From the NCBI RefSeq assembly GCF_001953885.1, contig NZ_MQUS01000027.1, positions 62,001-126,000 of the forward strand: DNA of 64,000 bases. Direction: 5' to 3'. This document shows, piece by piece, positions 15,944 to 24,275 of this stretch (positions are counted from its first letter, which is position 1; every line of letters starts with the position of its first letter). A program made the translations under genes and the position numbers. Below the pieces are notes generated by a model. The model was not told the origin of the DNA, did not search any database, and worked only from the letters and a program-made list of their open reading frames with translations. This stretch comes from Streptomyces sp. IMTB 2501 (lineage in GTDB: Bacteria; Actinomycetota; Actinomycetes; Streptomycetales; Streptomycetaceae).

Positions 15944-17827
15944 ATGACGCAGAAAGGGCGCACGGCTGGGATCCACCGCTCCAGTGTCCCCTACGGTCCG
16001 GAACACATGCCCTGGTCGCAGATCCTGATGTCGCAGGGGCTGGCGGACGGATTCCCGGCTCCGATCAGCGACCCGGTGTTCGACCCGTGCACCGTCTATC
16101 CGGCGGAGGAGGAGCTGCCCGACCAGAAGTACCAGCTCCCGCCGTCCGGGCTGACCAAGGAACAGCGGCTGAAGGCGCTGGACGACCTGGACGACCATCT
16201 GACCCGCAAGCGGGAGCACATGCTCGGCTACCAGGTCAACCAGGACATGGACGGCTACAAGGCGGACCTGTCCCGGTTCATGGAGCACCACGTCAACAAC
16301 GTCGGCGACCCCTTCCGCTCGGGTGGCTACAAGCCGAACACCAAGGTCGTCGAGCGCGCCGTGCTCGACTACTACGCGGCGCTGTGGAACGCCAAGTGGC
16401 CGCACAAAGCCGACGACCCGGAGTCCTACTGGGGCTACATGCTCTCCATGGGGTCCACCGAGGGCAACATGTACGCCCTCTGGAACGCGCGTGACTATCT
16501 GTCGGGCAAGGCGCTGATCGTCGACCCCACCCGTCCGGCCGACGGCATGCTGTACGTACAGGGCCAGGTCACGGCCGAGACCTTCGCGGCGGAGGACGGG
16601 GAAGAGGCGGAACGCAAGCGGCGCAACGCTCTGCGACCGGTGGTCTTCTACTCGGAGGACACCCACTACTCCTTCACCAAGGCCGTCCGTGTGCTGGGCT
16701 TCCAGACCTTCCACGAGATGGCGATGAGCGAGCCCCGGTACAAGAACGCCAATCCGCTCGGTGGGCCATGGCCCACCGAGGTCCCCTCGCTGACCGGCAC
16801 CGAGTCCTCGGCCGACGGGCCGGGGGAGATCGACATCGACAAGCTGGCCTCCCTGGTCGAGTTCTTCGCCAGGAACGGCCACCCCGTCATGGTCAGTCTC
16901 AACCTCGGCAGCACCTTCAAGGGCGCGCACGACAACGTCTTCGCGGTGTGCGAAAAACTGCTCCCGATCTTCGAGCAGTACCACCTGGTCGAGCGCGAGA
17001 TCGAGTACGAGAAGGGGAAGAAGGACGTCCGGCGTGGTTTCTGGATCCATGTCGACGGTGCGCTCGGCGCCGCCTATGCGCCCTTCCTGCGCATGGCGGA
17101 GGACAACCCGAGCTATGCGCATGTGCCGGAAGTGAGGATGACCGAGTTCGACTTCGGGCTCCGGCTGCCGCGCGTGGGCGTTCCCGAGGCACCGTCCGTG
17201 GACATGATCAGTTCGATCGCGATGAGCGGGCACAAGTGGCCCGGGGCGCCCTGGCCGTGCGGCATCTATATGACCAAGGTCAAGTACCAGCTCAGGCCAC
17301 CCGCCTCGCCCCAGTACATCGGCTCGCCGGACACCACGTTCGCGGGCTCGCGCAACGGCTTCTCGCCGGTGATCCTCTGGGACTACCTGGCCAAGCACTC
17401 CTACGACCGGCAGATCTCGGGAATCCTGCGGGCGCAGCGGCTCGCCCGCTATCTGGAGCAGCAGCTCAAGCGCCTGTCCAACAACATCGGCGTCGATCTC
17501 TGGGTGGCACGGACTCCGGGGACCCTCACGGTCCGCTTCCGCAAGCCCAACCCCGAACTGGTCGCCAAGTGGTCGCTGTCCTCGCAGCAAGTGGTCATGA
17601 ATCCGCAGGAGAGCAAACCGGAGAAGATCCGGCGGCGTGACTATGCCCACGTGTTCGTCATGGCGTCGACGACCGAGGAGAAGATCGACGCGCTGATCAA
17701 GGATCTGCACCGGGCGGACGCGTTCCCGGAGCAGATCATTCTGCCGATCGTCGAGCCCGTCCCCGAACTGCTGGATGAGGCAGTGCCGTTGGCCCTCGTA
17801 CCGGAGGCCGGCCGAGGGTTCGAGTGA
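15944..17827 (+). CDS. PLP-dependent group II decarboxylase (histidine/glutamate decarboxylase-like)
   Basis: A 627-residue fold-type I enzyme. MGSTEGNMYALWNARDYL, VVFYSEDTHYSFTKAVRVLG, IHVDGALGAAYAPF and the PLP lysine in MSGHKWPGAPWPCGIYM follow the order seen in group II amino-acid decarboxylases and distantly related aminotransferases. The protein is about 150 residues longer than bacterial glutamate decarboxylase, the excess lying at both ends. The substrate cannot be read. Start ATG 15944 has GGAGG nine bases upstream. It stands alone between tandem palindromes and a long terminator, so it appears to be individually regulated. Confidence 0.85.
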   Translation: MTQKGRTAGIHRSSVPYGPEHMPWSQILMSQGLADGFPAPISDPVFDPCTVYPAEEELPDQKYQLPPSGLTKEQRLKALDDLDDHLTRKREHMLGYQVNQDMDGYKADLSRFMEHHVNNVGDPFRSGGYKPNTKVVERAVLDYYAALWNAKWPHKADDPESYWGYMLSMGSTEGNMYALWNARDYLSGKALIVDPTRPADGMLYVQGQVTAETFAAEDGEEAERKRRNALRPVVFYSEDTHYSFTKAVRVLGFQTFHEMAMSEPRYKNANPLGGPWPTEVPSLTGTESSADGPGEIDIDKLASLVEFFARNGHPVMVSLNLGSTFKGAHDNVFAVCEKLLPIFEQYHLVEREIEYEKGKKDVRRGFWIHVDGALGAAYAPFLRMAEDNPSYAHVPEVRMTEFDFGLRLPRVGVPEAPSVDMISSIAMSGHKWPGAPWPCGIYMTKVKYQLRPPASPQYIGSPDTTFAGSRNGFSPVILWDYLAKHSYDRQISGILRAQRLARYLEQQLKRLSNNIGVDLWVARTPGTLTVRFRKPNPELVAKWSLSSQQVVMNPQESKPEKIRRRDYAHVFVMASTTEEKIDALIKDLHRADAFPEQIILPIVEPVPELLDEAVPLALVPEAGRGFE

Positions 17828-17845
17828 AACGTCGGCTCGCCGTCC

Positions 17846-17885
17846 CCGGCTCGGGGCAGGACACCACGACCCTGCCCCGAGCCGG
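17846..17885 (+). terminator. Strong hairpin terminator after the decarboxylase
   Basis: CCGGCTCGGGGCAGG (17846-17860) and its exact complement (17871-17885) form a perfect 15-pair stem with a ten-base loop, 18 bp past the stop. The following 150 bp up to the ftsW-like stop hold no gene I can support. Confidence 0.85.
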
Positions 17886-18036
17886 TGACAACGGGAAACC
17901 CGAACCATGGCTCCGTCGCCGAAGCCGGACGCGGCGGCCGGCCTGAACTACGGCCCCGGTTCCCAGTGGACCGCGGCTTCGGCGCTCTGCACGCCGTTCC
18001 TCGCCTTCACCGGCGGGAAGGGAAGGTACGCCGGGG

Positions 18037-19467
18037 TCACGGCCGGACGAACTGGGTCTCGGCGGCGCTGACGTCCGTGGCCGGGGCCGGCGGCGGCCGG
18101 CGGGCGGTGTCGCTGACCTTGATCAGGACGGCGACCAGCAGCCAGTTGGCGACCATGGACGAGCCGCCCTGGGCGAGGAAGGGCAGGGCCTTGCCGGTGA
18201 GCGGGATGAGCCCCGTGACACCGCCCACGACGACGAAGACCTGGAGGACGAGCGCCGAGGCCAAGCCGCCGGCGAGCAGCTTGCCGAACGGGTCGGTGAC
18301 GGTCAGGGCCGTGCGCAGGCCGCGCTCGGCGAGCAGGGCGTAGAGCAGGATGACGACCGTCACGCCGGTCAGCCCGAGTTCCTCGCCGACGGTGGTGAGG
18401 ATGAAGTCGCTGCGTCCGGCGAAGCCGATGAGTTCCGGGTGGCCCTGGCCGAGCCCGCTGCCGAGGATGCCGCCCGAGCCGAAGCTGAACAGGGCCTGGG
18501 CCGCCTGGTCCGAGACGAGCCCCGGCGGGCGCTGGTCGGGCGGGAGGAAGATGTCCATCGGGTGCAGCCAGGCGACGACACGGCCGTGGACGTGCGGTTC
18601 GAAGGAACCGACGACGAAGGCCCCGATGGCGAACGCGACCACGCCGAACACCACCCAGCTGGTCCGCTCGGTGGCGACGTAGAGCATGATCACGAACAGG
18701 CCGAAAAAGATGAGCGAGGTACCGAGGTCCCGTTCGAAGATCAGGACCAGCAGGCTGAGTATCCACACGGCCGCGACCGGGCCCAGCTGCCGCCCGCGCG
18801 GGAGATACATGCCGAGGAAGCGCCGGCCGGCGAGCGCGAGGGCGTCCCTGCGAAGCGTCAGATACCCCGCGAAGAAGACCACGATGACGATCTTCACGAA
18901 CTCGCCCGGCTGGAAGGACAGCGGGCCGATGAAGATCCACCGCTTGGCACCGTAGACGTCGCCGGGGTAGAAGGCCGGCGCCATCAGCAGGACCAGTCCC
19001 ACGGTGATCGTGACATACGGATAGCGCTGCAGCCTGCGGTGGTCCTTGAGCAGCGCCATCGCCGCGACGAACACCACCACCGCGATACCGCACCACATCA
19101 GCTGCCCCGACGCCGCGGGCGCCGAGTGGTGGTAGTGCGTCCCGTAGGCGACGTCGAGCCGGTGGATGAGGACGAGCCCCAAGCCGCTGAGCAGGGTGGC
19201 CAGGGGCAGGATCAGCGGATCGGCGTGCGGGGCGAACCGGCGTGCGACGAGGTGACACGCCAGGGGCAGTACGGCCGCGACCGCGCACGTCACCACCATG
19301 TCGGAAGGCAGCTGCCCGGTGAGGGCGAGGGCCGTCTCGGCATAGCCGTACCAGCAGATGACGATGGCGCCGAGCAGCAGGACCAGCTCCCGTGTCCGGT
19401 CACTCGGCTGCCCCGCCTGTCTCGCCGGCCGCACTGCCAGTTTCGCCGGTCGACGCCGACCAGTCAT
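18037..19467 (-). CDS. FtsW/RodA/SpoVE-family peptidoglycan polymerase (SEDS)
   Basis: A 476-residue polytopic protein with ten or more hydrophobic segments. SEDS signatures are GAKRWIFIGPLSFQPGEFVKI, FERDLGTSLIFFGLF, the DFILTTVGEELGL loop with the conserved acidic region, and LPFLAQGGSSMVANW near the end. SEDS proteins polymerise lipid II together with a class B penicillin-binding protein. No PBP lies beside it, so which divisome, elongasome or sporulation complex it serves is unclear. The ATG at 19467 follows a GGGGGAAGG ribosome-binding site. It diverges from the lysozyme-like membrane protein gene with 118 bp between the starts. Confidence 0.92.
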   Translation of the reverse strand: MTGRRRPAKLAVRPARQAGQPSDRTRELVLLLGAIVICWYGYAETALALTGQLPSDMVVTCAVAAVLPLACHLVARRFAPHADPLILPLATLLSGLGLVLIHRLDVAYGTHYHHSAPAASGQLMWCGIAVVVFVAAMALLKDHRRLQRYPYVTITVGLVLLMAPAFYPGDVYGAKRWIFIGPLSFQPGEFVKIVIVVFFAGYLTLRRDALALAGRRFLGMYLPRGRQLGPVAAVWILSLLVLIFERDLGTSLIFFGLFVIMLYVATERTSWVVFGVVAFAIGAFVVGSFEPHVHGRVVAWLHPMDIFLPPDQRPPGLVSDQAAQALFSFGSGGILGSGLGQGHPELIGFAGRSDFILTTVGEELGLTGVTVVILLYALLAERGLRTALTVTDPFGKLLAGGLASALVLQVFVVVGGVTGLIPLTGKALPFLAQGGSSMVANWLLVAVLIKVSDTARRPPPAPATDVSAAETQFVRP

Positions 19468-19535
19468 GCCTTCCCCCTCGATCGGATCCACCGCTCCGGA
19501 ATCCCGCTCCGGACCATGGTCAACATGGTTGTAAG

Positions 19536-19553
19536 GTTGCGCAACAGCGCAAC
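19536..19553. promoter_or_regulatory. TTGCGC tandem/inverted repeat between the ftsW-like gene and the lysozyme-like gene
   Basis: On the minus strand TTGCGC occurs twice with a 2-bp gap (TTGCGC-TG-TTGCGC) just upstream of a TACAAC -10-like element for the ftsW-like gene. On the plus strand the same bases give GTTGCG...CGCAAC. A matching array, TTACGC-AA-TTACGC, precedes rodA. A shared regulator is the inference; none is identified. Confidence 0.45.
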
Positions 19554-19585
19554 TGTAGCTGAGGGCGGGTAAGAGGAGGGGCGGC

Positions 19586-20554
19586 GTGGCGGCACGCAGG
19601 TGGGGGCGCCGCAAGGCGTGGCTGGTCATCATCGGAGTGGGCGTGATCCTGGCGCTCGTGTGCTACCTCACCGTCCGGTTCATCCGCTCGGTGACCCCCG
19701 ACGAATGCACAGCACAGGGCACGGACGGTACGACCGTCTCGCTCGACCTCGACCAGGCCTCCCACGCCGCGACCGTCGCGGCCGTCGCCCATGCCCGCGG
19801 CCTGCCGGAGCGGGCCGTCACCATCGCCCTGGCGACCGCGATCCAGGAGTCCAAGCTCCGCAATCTCGGCTACGGCGACCGCGATTCCCTCGGCCTGTTC
19901 CAGCAGCGCCCGTCCCAGGGCTGGGGCAGCCCGGCACAGATCCGCGATCCCGTCTACGCGTCGGGGAGGTTCTTCGACGCGCTGGCCGCCGTGCCGGACT
20001 ACCTCGACCTGCCGGTCACCGTCGCCGCGCAGAAGGTGCAGCACAGCGGTTACCCGGAGGCCTACGCCCAGCATGAGGGCACGGCGGCGACGCTGGCCGC
20101 GGTGCTGACCGGGCGGGAGGGGCCTGCGCTGAGCTGCACGGTGGCGGGGGCAGAGGTGACCGCGGCCCCGACCGGAGCCGATGCGGCGGGTGCCGGGGCG
20201 GCCGGGGCGGACGCGACCGGGGCGGGCGGCACCGCGGGCGCCGTACCCGGGAGCGGCACCGGTGTCCCTGTCGCGGTCGGGCGGGAGTTCGGCCGGAAGC
20301 CGGCTGCCGTTTCCGTGCCCGGCGGTGTCACCTACCCGGTCGACAAGCCGGCGACAGGCTGGTCCCTGGCCCTGTGGCTGGTCTGCCACGCCACCGCGCT
20401 GCACGCCACGTCCGTGACGTTCGACGGCCGCCGGTGGAGCAGCGCCAAGTCGGACCAGGGCTGGACCCGCACCACGTCCGCGCTCGGGGAGAGCTCGACG
20501 GTCGCGGTGACGGTGACGTCCCGCGTCAGGCCTGCAGAGGCCGCTGGACCTTGA
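19586..20554 (+). CDS. Membrane-anchored lysozyme-like protein
   Basis: A 322-residue protein: basic N-terminus, one transmembrane segment (about 10-32), an extracellular domain (about 40-185), an Ala/Gly/Thr-rich linker (about 195-235) and a C-terminal 75-residue domain. The first domain has ALATAIQESKLRNLGYGDRDSLGLFQQRPSQGW split across about residues 80-115; a glutamate in QES followed by GLFQQ resembles the ES...GLMQ core of lytic transglycosylases. Homologues in Streptomyces are often labelled heavy metal transporter, for which the sequence gives no support. GTG 19586 has GAGGAGGGG upstream. Its 3' end overlaps the convergent rodA stop by 29 bp, so it is sandwiched between two SEDS genes. 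Confidence 0.75.
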   Translation: MAARRWGRRKAWLVIIGVGVILALVCYLTVRFIRSVTPDECTAQGTDGTTVSLDLDQASHAATVAAVAHARGLPERAVTIALATAIQESKLRNLGYGDRDSLGLFQQRPSQGWGSPAQIRDPVYASGRFFDALAAVPDYLDLPVTVAAQKVQHSGYPEAYAQHEGTAATLAAVLTGREGPALSCTVAGAEVTAAPTGADAAGAGAAGADATGAGGTAGAVPGSGTGVPVAVGREFGRKPAAVSVPGGVTYPVDKPATGWSLALWLVCHATALHATSVTFDGRRWSSAKSDQGWTRTTSALGESSTVAVTVTSRVRPAEAAGP

Positions 20555-21725
20555 TCGACTGGAGCAGCCCCACGGCCACCCACACGGCGAACATCGACGA
20601 GCCGCCGTACGACACGAACGGCAGCGGAATGCCCGCGACCGGCATGATGCCGAGCGCCATGCCGATGTTCTCGAAGGACTGGAAGGAGAACCAGGCGACG
20701 ATACCGCCGGCGACGATCGTGCTGTACAGCTCGGTCGACTCGCGCGCGATCCGGCAGGCCCGCCACAGGATGACCCCGATCAGGGCGATGATCAGGCCGG
20801 CGCCGACGAAGCCCAGCTCCTCCCCGGCAACCGTGAACACGAAGTCCGTCTGCTGCTCCGGCACGAACTGCCCGGTGGTCTGGGCTCCGTGGAAGAGCCC
20901 CTGCCCGGTCAGACCGCCGGAACCGATGGCGATCCGGGCCTGGTTGGTGTTGTAGCCGACCCCGGACGGATCCAGGTTCGGATCGGCGAAGGCCGCGAAG
21001 CGGTTGATCTGGTACTGGTCCAGCAGATGCAGCTGCCACACGGCGACCGCCCCGCCGACACCGACGGCGAGCAGCCCGAAGACCCAGCGGTTGGACGCGC
21101 CCGAGGCCAGCAGCACACCCAGGATCGTGACCGTCATGACCATCGTCGAGCCCAGGTCGGGCATCATCATGACGACCATGATCGGTACGGCGGCCAGGCC
21201 CAGCGCCTGGATCACCGTGCGGCTGTCGGGATAGGTCCGGTCACCCGTGTCGACCTGGGCCGAGAGCAGCATCGCCATGCCCAGAATGATCGAGACCTTC
21301 ACGAACTCCGAGGGCTGGAGCGAGAACCCGCCGCCCAGCACGATCCAGTTGCGGTTGCCGTTGATGGTGGCGCCCAGCGGGGTGAGCACCAGCAGCACGC
21401 CCAGGAGGGAGAGGCCGTAGAGGACCGGCACGGCGTTGCGCAGGGCGCGGTGGCCCAGCCAGATCGTGCCGGTCATCAGGACGAACCCGATGCCGAGGTT
21501 CATCAGATGCCGGACGAGGAAGTAGTGCGGGTCGCCCTGGTTGATGGTGGTGCGGTTGCGGGTCGCGGAGTAGACCAGCAGCGAGCCGATCGTCGACAGG
21601 GCGAGGGCGGCCAGCAGTATCGGCCAGTCCAGCCGGCGCGTCACGGAGTCGCGCGCGAAGAGCCGCGTCCACCTCGGACGTTCGGGGCCGTAGCCCGAGA
21701 CGGAGAAGCTCTTCACGCCGGTCAT
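20526..21725 (-). CDS. rodA: Rod shape-determining SEDS protein RodA
   Basis: A 399-residue polytopic membrane protein. GNRNWIVLGGGFSLQPSEFVKVSII, MMPDLGSTMVM, QARIAIGSGGLTGQG, the QTDFVFTVAGEELGF loop and LPFVSYGGSSMFAVW are textbook RodA/FtsW marks. It should polymerise glycan strands from lipid II for lateral or tip growth. The ATG at 21725 begins a 30-residue cytoplasmic leader. It converges on the lysozyme-like gene with overlapping ends. Upstream, TTACGC repeats sit between TTGCCG and TATTAT promoter-like hexamers. Confidence 0.93.
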   Translation of the reverse strand: MTGVKSFSVSGYGPERPRWTRLFARDSVTRRLDWPILLAALALSTIGSLLVYSATRNRTTINQGDPHYFLVRHLMNLGIGFVLMTGTIWLGHRALRNAVPVLYGLSLLGVLLVLTPLGATINGNRNWIVLGGGFSLQPSEFVKVSIILGMAMLLSAQVDTGDRTYPDSRTVIQALGLAAVPIMVVMMMPDLGSTMVMTVTILGVLLASGASNRWVFGLLAVGVGGAVAVWQLHLLDQYQINRFAAFADPNLDPSGVGYNTNQARIAIGSGGLTGQGLFHGAQTTGQFVPEQQTDFVFTVAGEELGFVGAGLIIALIGVILWRACRIARESTELYSTIVAGGIVAWFSFQSFENIGMALGIMPVAGIPLPFVSYGGSSMFAVWVAVGLLQSIKVQRPLQA

Positions 21726-21771
21726 GTCCGCAGCCTCCGGCTTCCCCGCGACGTGTGTGTGGTCCCGGGAA

Positions 21772-21802
21772 TAATAGCTGCGTAATTGCGTAAGACGGCA
21801 AA
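21772..21802 (-). promoter_or_regulatory. rodA promoter candidate with TTACGC direct repeat
   Basis: Reading leftwards, TTGCCG is followed 19 bases later by TATTAT, and the spacer contains TTACGC-AA-TTACGC (21780-21793). The long spacer occupied by a direct repeat suggests a regulated promoter. It parallels the TTGCGC array before the other SEDS gene. Confidence 0.45.
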
Positions 21803-21827
21803 TGTAGAAGGTGTCGGAACGTAAGAA

Positions 21828-23564
21828 TCAGGTGGTGGTGGGCTTGGTGAGCAGCAGCTCGGTGTTGTGGTCGGCGGCGGTGCCGATGCGGGTGGCGGGG
21901 GTGGCGTACGGATCGTTGTAGGCCAGTTCGCGGTAGAGGGCGGCGAGGCCGGGGTCCGAGGTGTCCGCGAAGTCGGTCCGGTACGGTGCCGCCGACTCGA
22001 TGAGCGTGGTGAACAGCGAGAGGGTGCCGTCCTGGTTGTCGGCGATCTCGATGATCCGGGCGTGGTGCGGATAGTCCACGTGCGAGGCGGTGTTGATCTC
22101 CCAGAAGGCGCGCTCCGGGACGGCGTGGCCGTGCGGGATGATCTGGTTGGTGTGGGTGTGCCCGTTGACCCAGGCCACGACATTCGGGAAACGCTGGAGC
22201 AGGGCGACGAGTTCCGTACCGCTGTGCCGGCCCTCGAAGGGGCGGTACGGATCGGGCAGCAGATTGCCCATGGTGCCACTGGTGTGATGGCTGAACACGA
22301 CGACGAGCCGCCCGCCGGACCCGCCGCGCACCACACGGCCGTCGCTGTCGTACCAGTGCCCGCTGTTCGCCTCCAGGACCGACTGCAGCCAGTTCAGCTG
22401 GGCGGTGCCGAGGGAACCGTCCGCGAATCCGGCGCGGTTGGTGGTGTCGAGGCTGATGCCGAGGACGCCGTCGGCGAGCTCGAAGGTGTAGTAGAGGTGG
22501 CCGCTGCTCACCGAGTCCTTGGTGAAGCCGTGGCCGACGGGACCGGCGCCGGTGTGCGCGGGGTCGAGGTGGGCCTGGGCGAACTCGGCGGGCGTGAACG
22601 GTTGACGCCGCTCGTCGGGCGTGACCGTGCGGATCGAACCGCCGCTGGTCAGCAGCCGGCCGAGCAGGACGGCGGCCTCACCGGGGTCGTGCAGCAGGGC
22701 GTCCGCCAGCCGGGCGGCGGTGGCGTCGTCGCACCCCTCCACCTTCCGCGACCCGGTGTAGAGGTCACCCAGCAGACCGAGGTCGGGCAGGCTGCCCTCG
22801 ATGCTGTCGTCGTGGTTGCCGACCGTGGTGTACCAGGGGACGCTCAGCCCGGGCGCCTCGAAGGGCCGGATGGCGCCGCTCAGCAGTCCGGGGATCTGCG
22901 GCAGCCCCTTGGCCTTGTAGGCGTCCTGGAGCGCGGACTCGGGATTCCAGTACTGGCCGCTCCCGGAGTTCTGCACGCCTTCGTACCGGGTGAGATCACC
23001 GCTGTTCGGGGTGATCCGCCCGCCGCTCATGACGGTCAGGTACCAGTCCAGTTCGATCCGCTCGTGGTTGTCGGTGTTGTCACCGGTGGCCATGACGAGA
23101 CTGAACGGCAGCCCGGTGTACGGTCCTTGCCGCACCGCGTTGACGCGTTCGACGAGCGATGAGGCGCCCCGCACGGTCAGCGTCTCCTGCGGCCGGTGCG
23201 CGCTGTCGTTGAACCGCGCCAGATACTCGAACCGCACCGGCGACTCGGTGTCCGTGAGATGCAGATCGGTGAACTGCACGAAGGAGGCGGCCCCGGTCCG
23301 CCGCCCGTCCCGCCCGCTCCCGGCCCCGCACAACTCCTGCCGTACGACGACCGGCCACCCGGGTCCAGCCACGAGCCGCTTGTAGGCCCCGTCGCCGGCA
23401 GGCATGGCGGCCTGTTCGAGGGTGGTCCCGTCGACCCGTACGGCCCGGGCGGCGCTGACCGCGAGAGCCCGTTCCCGAGCCATGGCCCGCCCCGGCCAGA
23501 GAGCGGCTCCCGCCCCCGCCGCGGACGCCCCCGCCACGAACCGCCGCCGACTGATCCCGCTCAT
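21828..23564 (-). CDS. Tat-exported metallophosphoesterase (PPA1498-type)
   Basis: A 578-residue protein with a twin-arginine signal, SRRRFVAGASAAGAGAAL, at residues 5-22. Calcineurin-like metal motifs follow in order: QFTDLHLTD, MATGDNTDN, TVGNHDD, FSHHTSGT and VNGHTHTN, enough for a two-metal phosphoesterase centre. The overall layout resembles the actinobacterial TIGR03767 family. The ATG at 23564 has AGGGGG upstream and starts the signal peptide; the open frame upstream (to 23741) encodes nothing signal-like. Substrate unknown; the location should be the cell surface. Confidence 0.88.
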   Translation of the reverse strand: MSGISRRRFVAGASAAGAGAALWPGRAMARERALAVSAARAVRVDGTTLEQAAMPAGDGAYKRLVAGPGWPVVVRQELCGAGSGRDGRRTGAASFVQFTDLHLTDTESPVRFEYLARFNDSAHRPQETLTVRGASSLVERVNAVRQGPYTGLPFSLVMATGDNTDNHERIELDWYLTVMSGGRITPNSGDLTRYEGVQNSGSGQYWNPESALQDAYKAKGLPQIPGLLSGAIRPFEAPGLSVPWYTTVGNHDDSIEGSLPDLGLLGDLYTGSRKVEGCDDATAARLADALLHDPGEAAVLLGRLLTSGGSIRTVTPDERRQPFTPAEFAQAHLDPAHTGAGPVGHGFTKDSVSSGHLYYTFELADGVLGISLDTTNRAGFADGSLGTAQLNWLQSVLEANSGHWYDSDGRVVRGGSGGRLVVVFSHHTSGTMGNLLPDPYRPFEGRHSGTELVALLQRFPNVVAWVNGHTHTNQIIPHGHAVPERAFWEINTASHVDYPHHARIIEIADNQDGTLSLFTTLIESAAPYRTDFADTSDPGLAALYRELAYNDPYATPATRIGTAADHNTELLLTKPTTT

Positions 23565-23765
23565 GAATCCCCCTGACACCCTTGAGAACAACGGAACATG
23601 ACCCCGCGTACCGGTCCTGTTCGCGGCGGCCGGGCCCACCCTTACTGACGGGTAGCCAGGTGTCCAGGGTGTGGAAGGGAACTTGAGGAAAACAGGGGGT
23701 GGCGTTCCACGGCGGCACGGCGTCCGGGCCGCGGGCCCCATGGGTCGGTCGCGCCGTGGCTTTCG

Positions 23766-24275
23766 TCAGTCGAGTTGCCGAGCGAACGCGTCGTACGCCC
23801 GGTCGTCGAAGAGGACGAACCGCACCTCTTCCACCGCTGTCGGCGTGTTGCGCACCGTCTCCACCGCGATGCGGGCCGCATCGTCCATCGGCCACCGGTA
23901 GACGCCGGTGGAGATCGCCGGGAACGCCACCGTCCGGGCACCCAACTCGTCGGCCACGCGAAGCGACTCCCGGTAACAGGAGGCAAGAAGGGAAGGATCA
24001 CCGCCTGAGACCTGATACACGGGTCCCACCGTGTGGATGACCCAGCGGGCGTCAAGTTCGCCCGCCGTCGTGGCGACCGCCTGGCCGGTGGGCAGGCCCT
24101 TGCCGTAGCGGGAGGCGCGCAGGGCGCGGCACTCCTCGAGGATGGCGGGGCCGCCGCGCCGGTGGATCGCGCCGTCGACGCCCCCGCCGCCGAGGAGGGA
24201 GGAGTTGGCGGCGTTGACGATCGCGTCGGCGCTCTGCCGGGTGATGTCCCCCTGGACGAGGGTGATGGTGGTCAT
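23766..24275 (-). CDS. Macrodomain O-acetyl-ADP-ribose deacetylase
   Basis: A 169-residue MacroD-type macrodomain. VQGDITRQSADAIVNAANSSLLGGGGVDGAIHRRGG holds the ADP-ribose-binding Asp/Asn/glycine loops (split across residues about 7-42) and FPAISTGVYRWP is the second phosphate loop. The family deacetylates O-acetyl-ADP-ribose, the product of sirtuins, and removes mono-ADP-ribose from acidic side chains. ATG 24275 overlaps the stop of the upstream oxidoreductase (ATGA), so translation is coupled; an in-frame ATG at 24296 is less likely. A sirtuin gene lies 21 kb away in this window. Confidence 0.92.
   Translation of the reverse strand: MTTITLVQGDITRQSADAIVNAANSSLLGGGGVDGAIHRRGGPAILEECRALRASRYGKGLPTGQAVATTAGELDARWVIHTVGPVYQVSGGDPSLLASCYRESLRVADELGARTVAFPAISTGVYRWPMDDAARIAVETVRNTPTAVEEVRFVLFDDRAYDAFARQLD

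Noticed and set aside
13923..17908. Two long minus-strand frames (662 and 740 codons) opposite the peptidase and decarboxylase.
   Set aside because: Both mirror strongly supported plus-strand genes and show no protein signatures.
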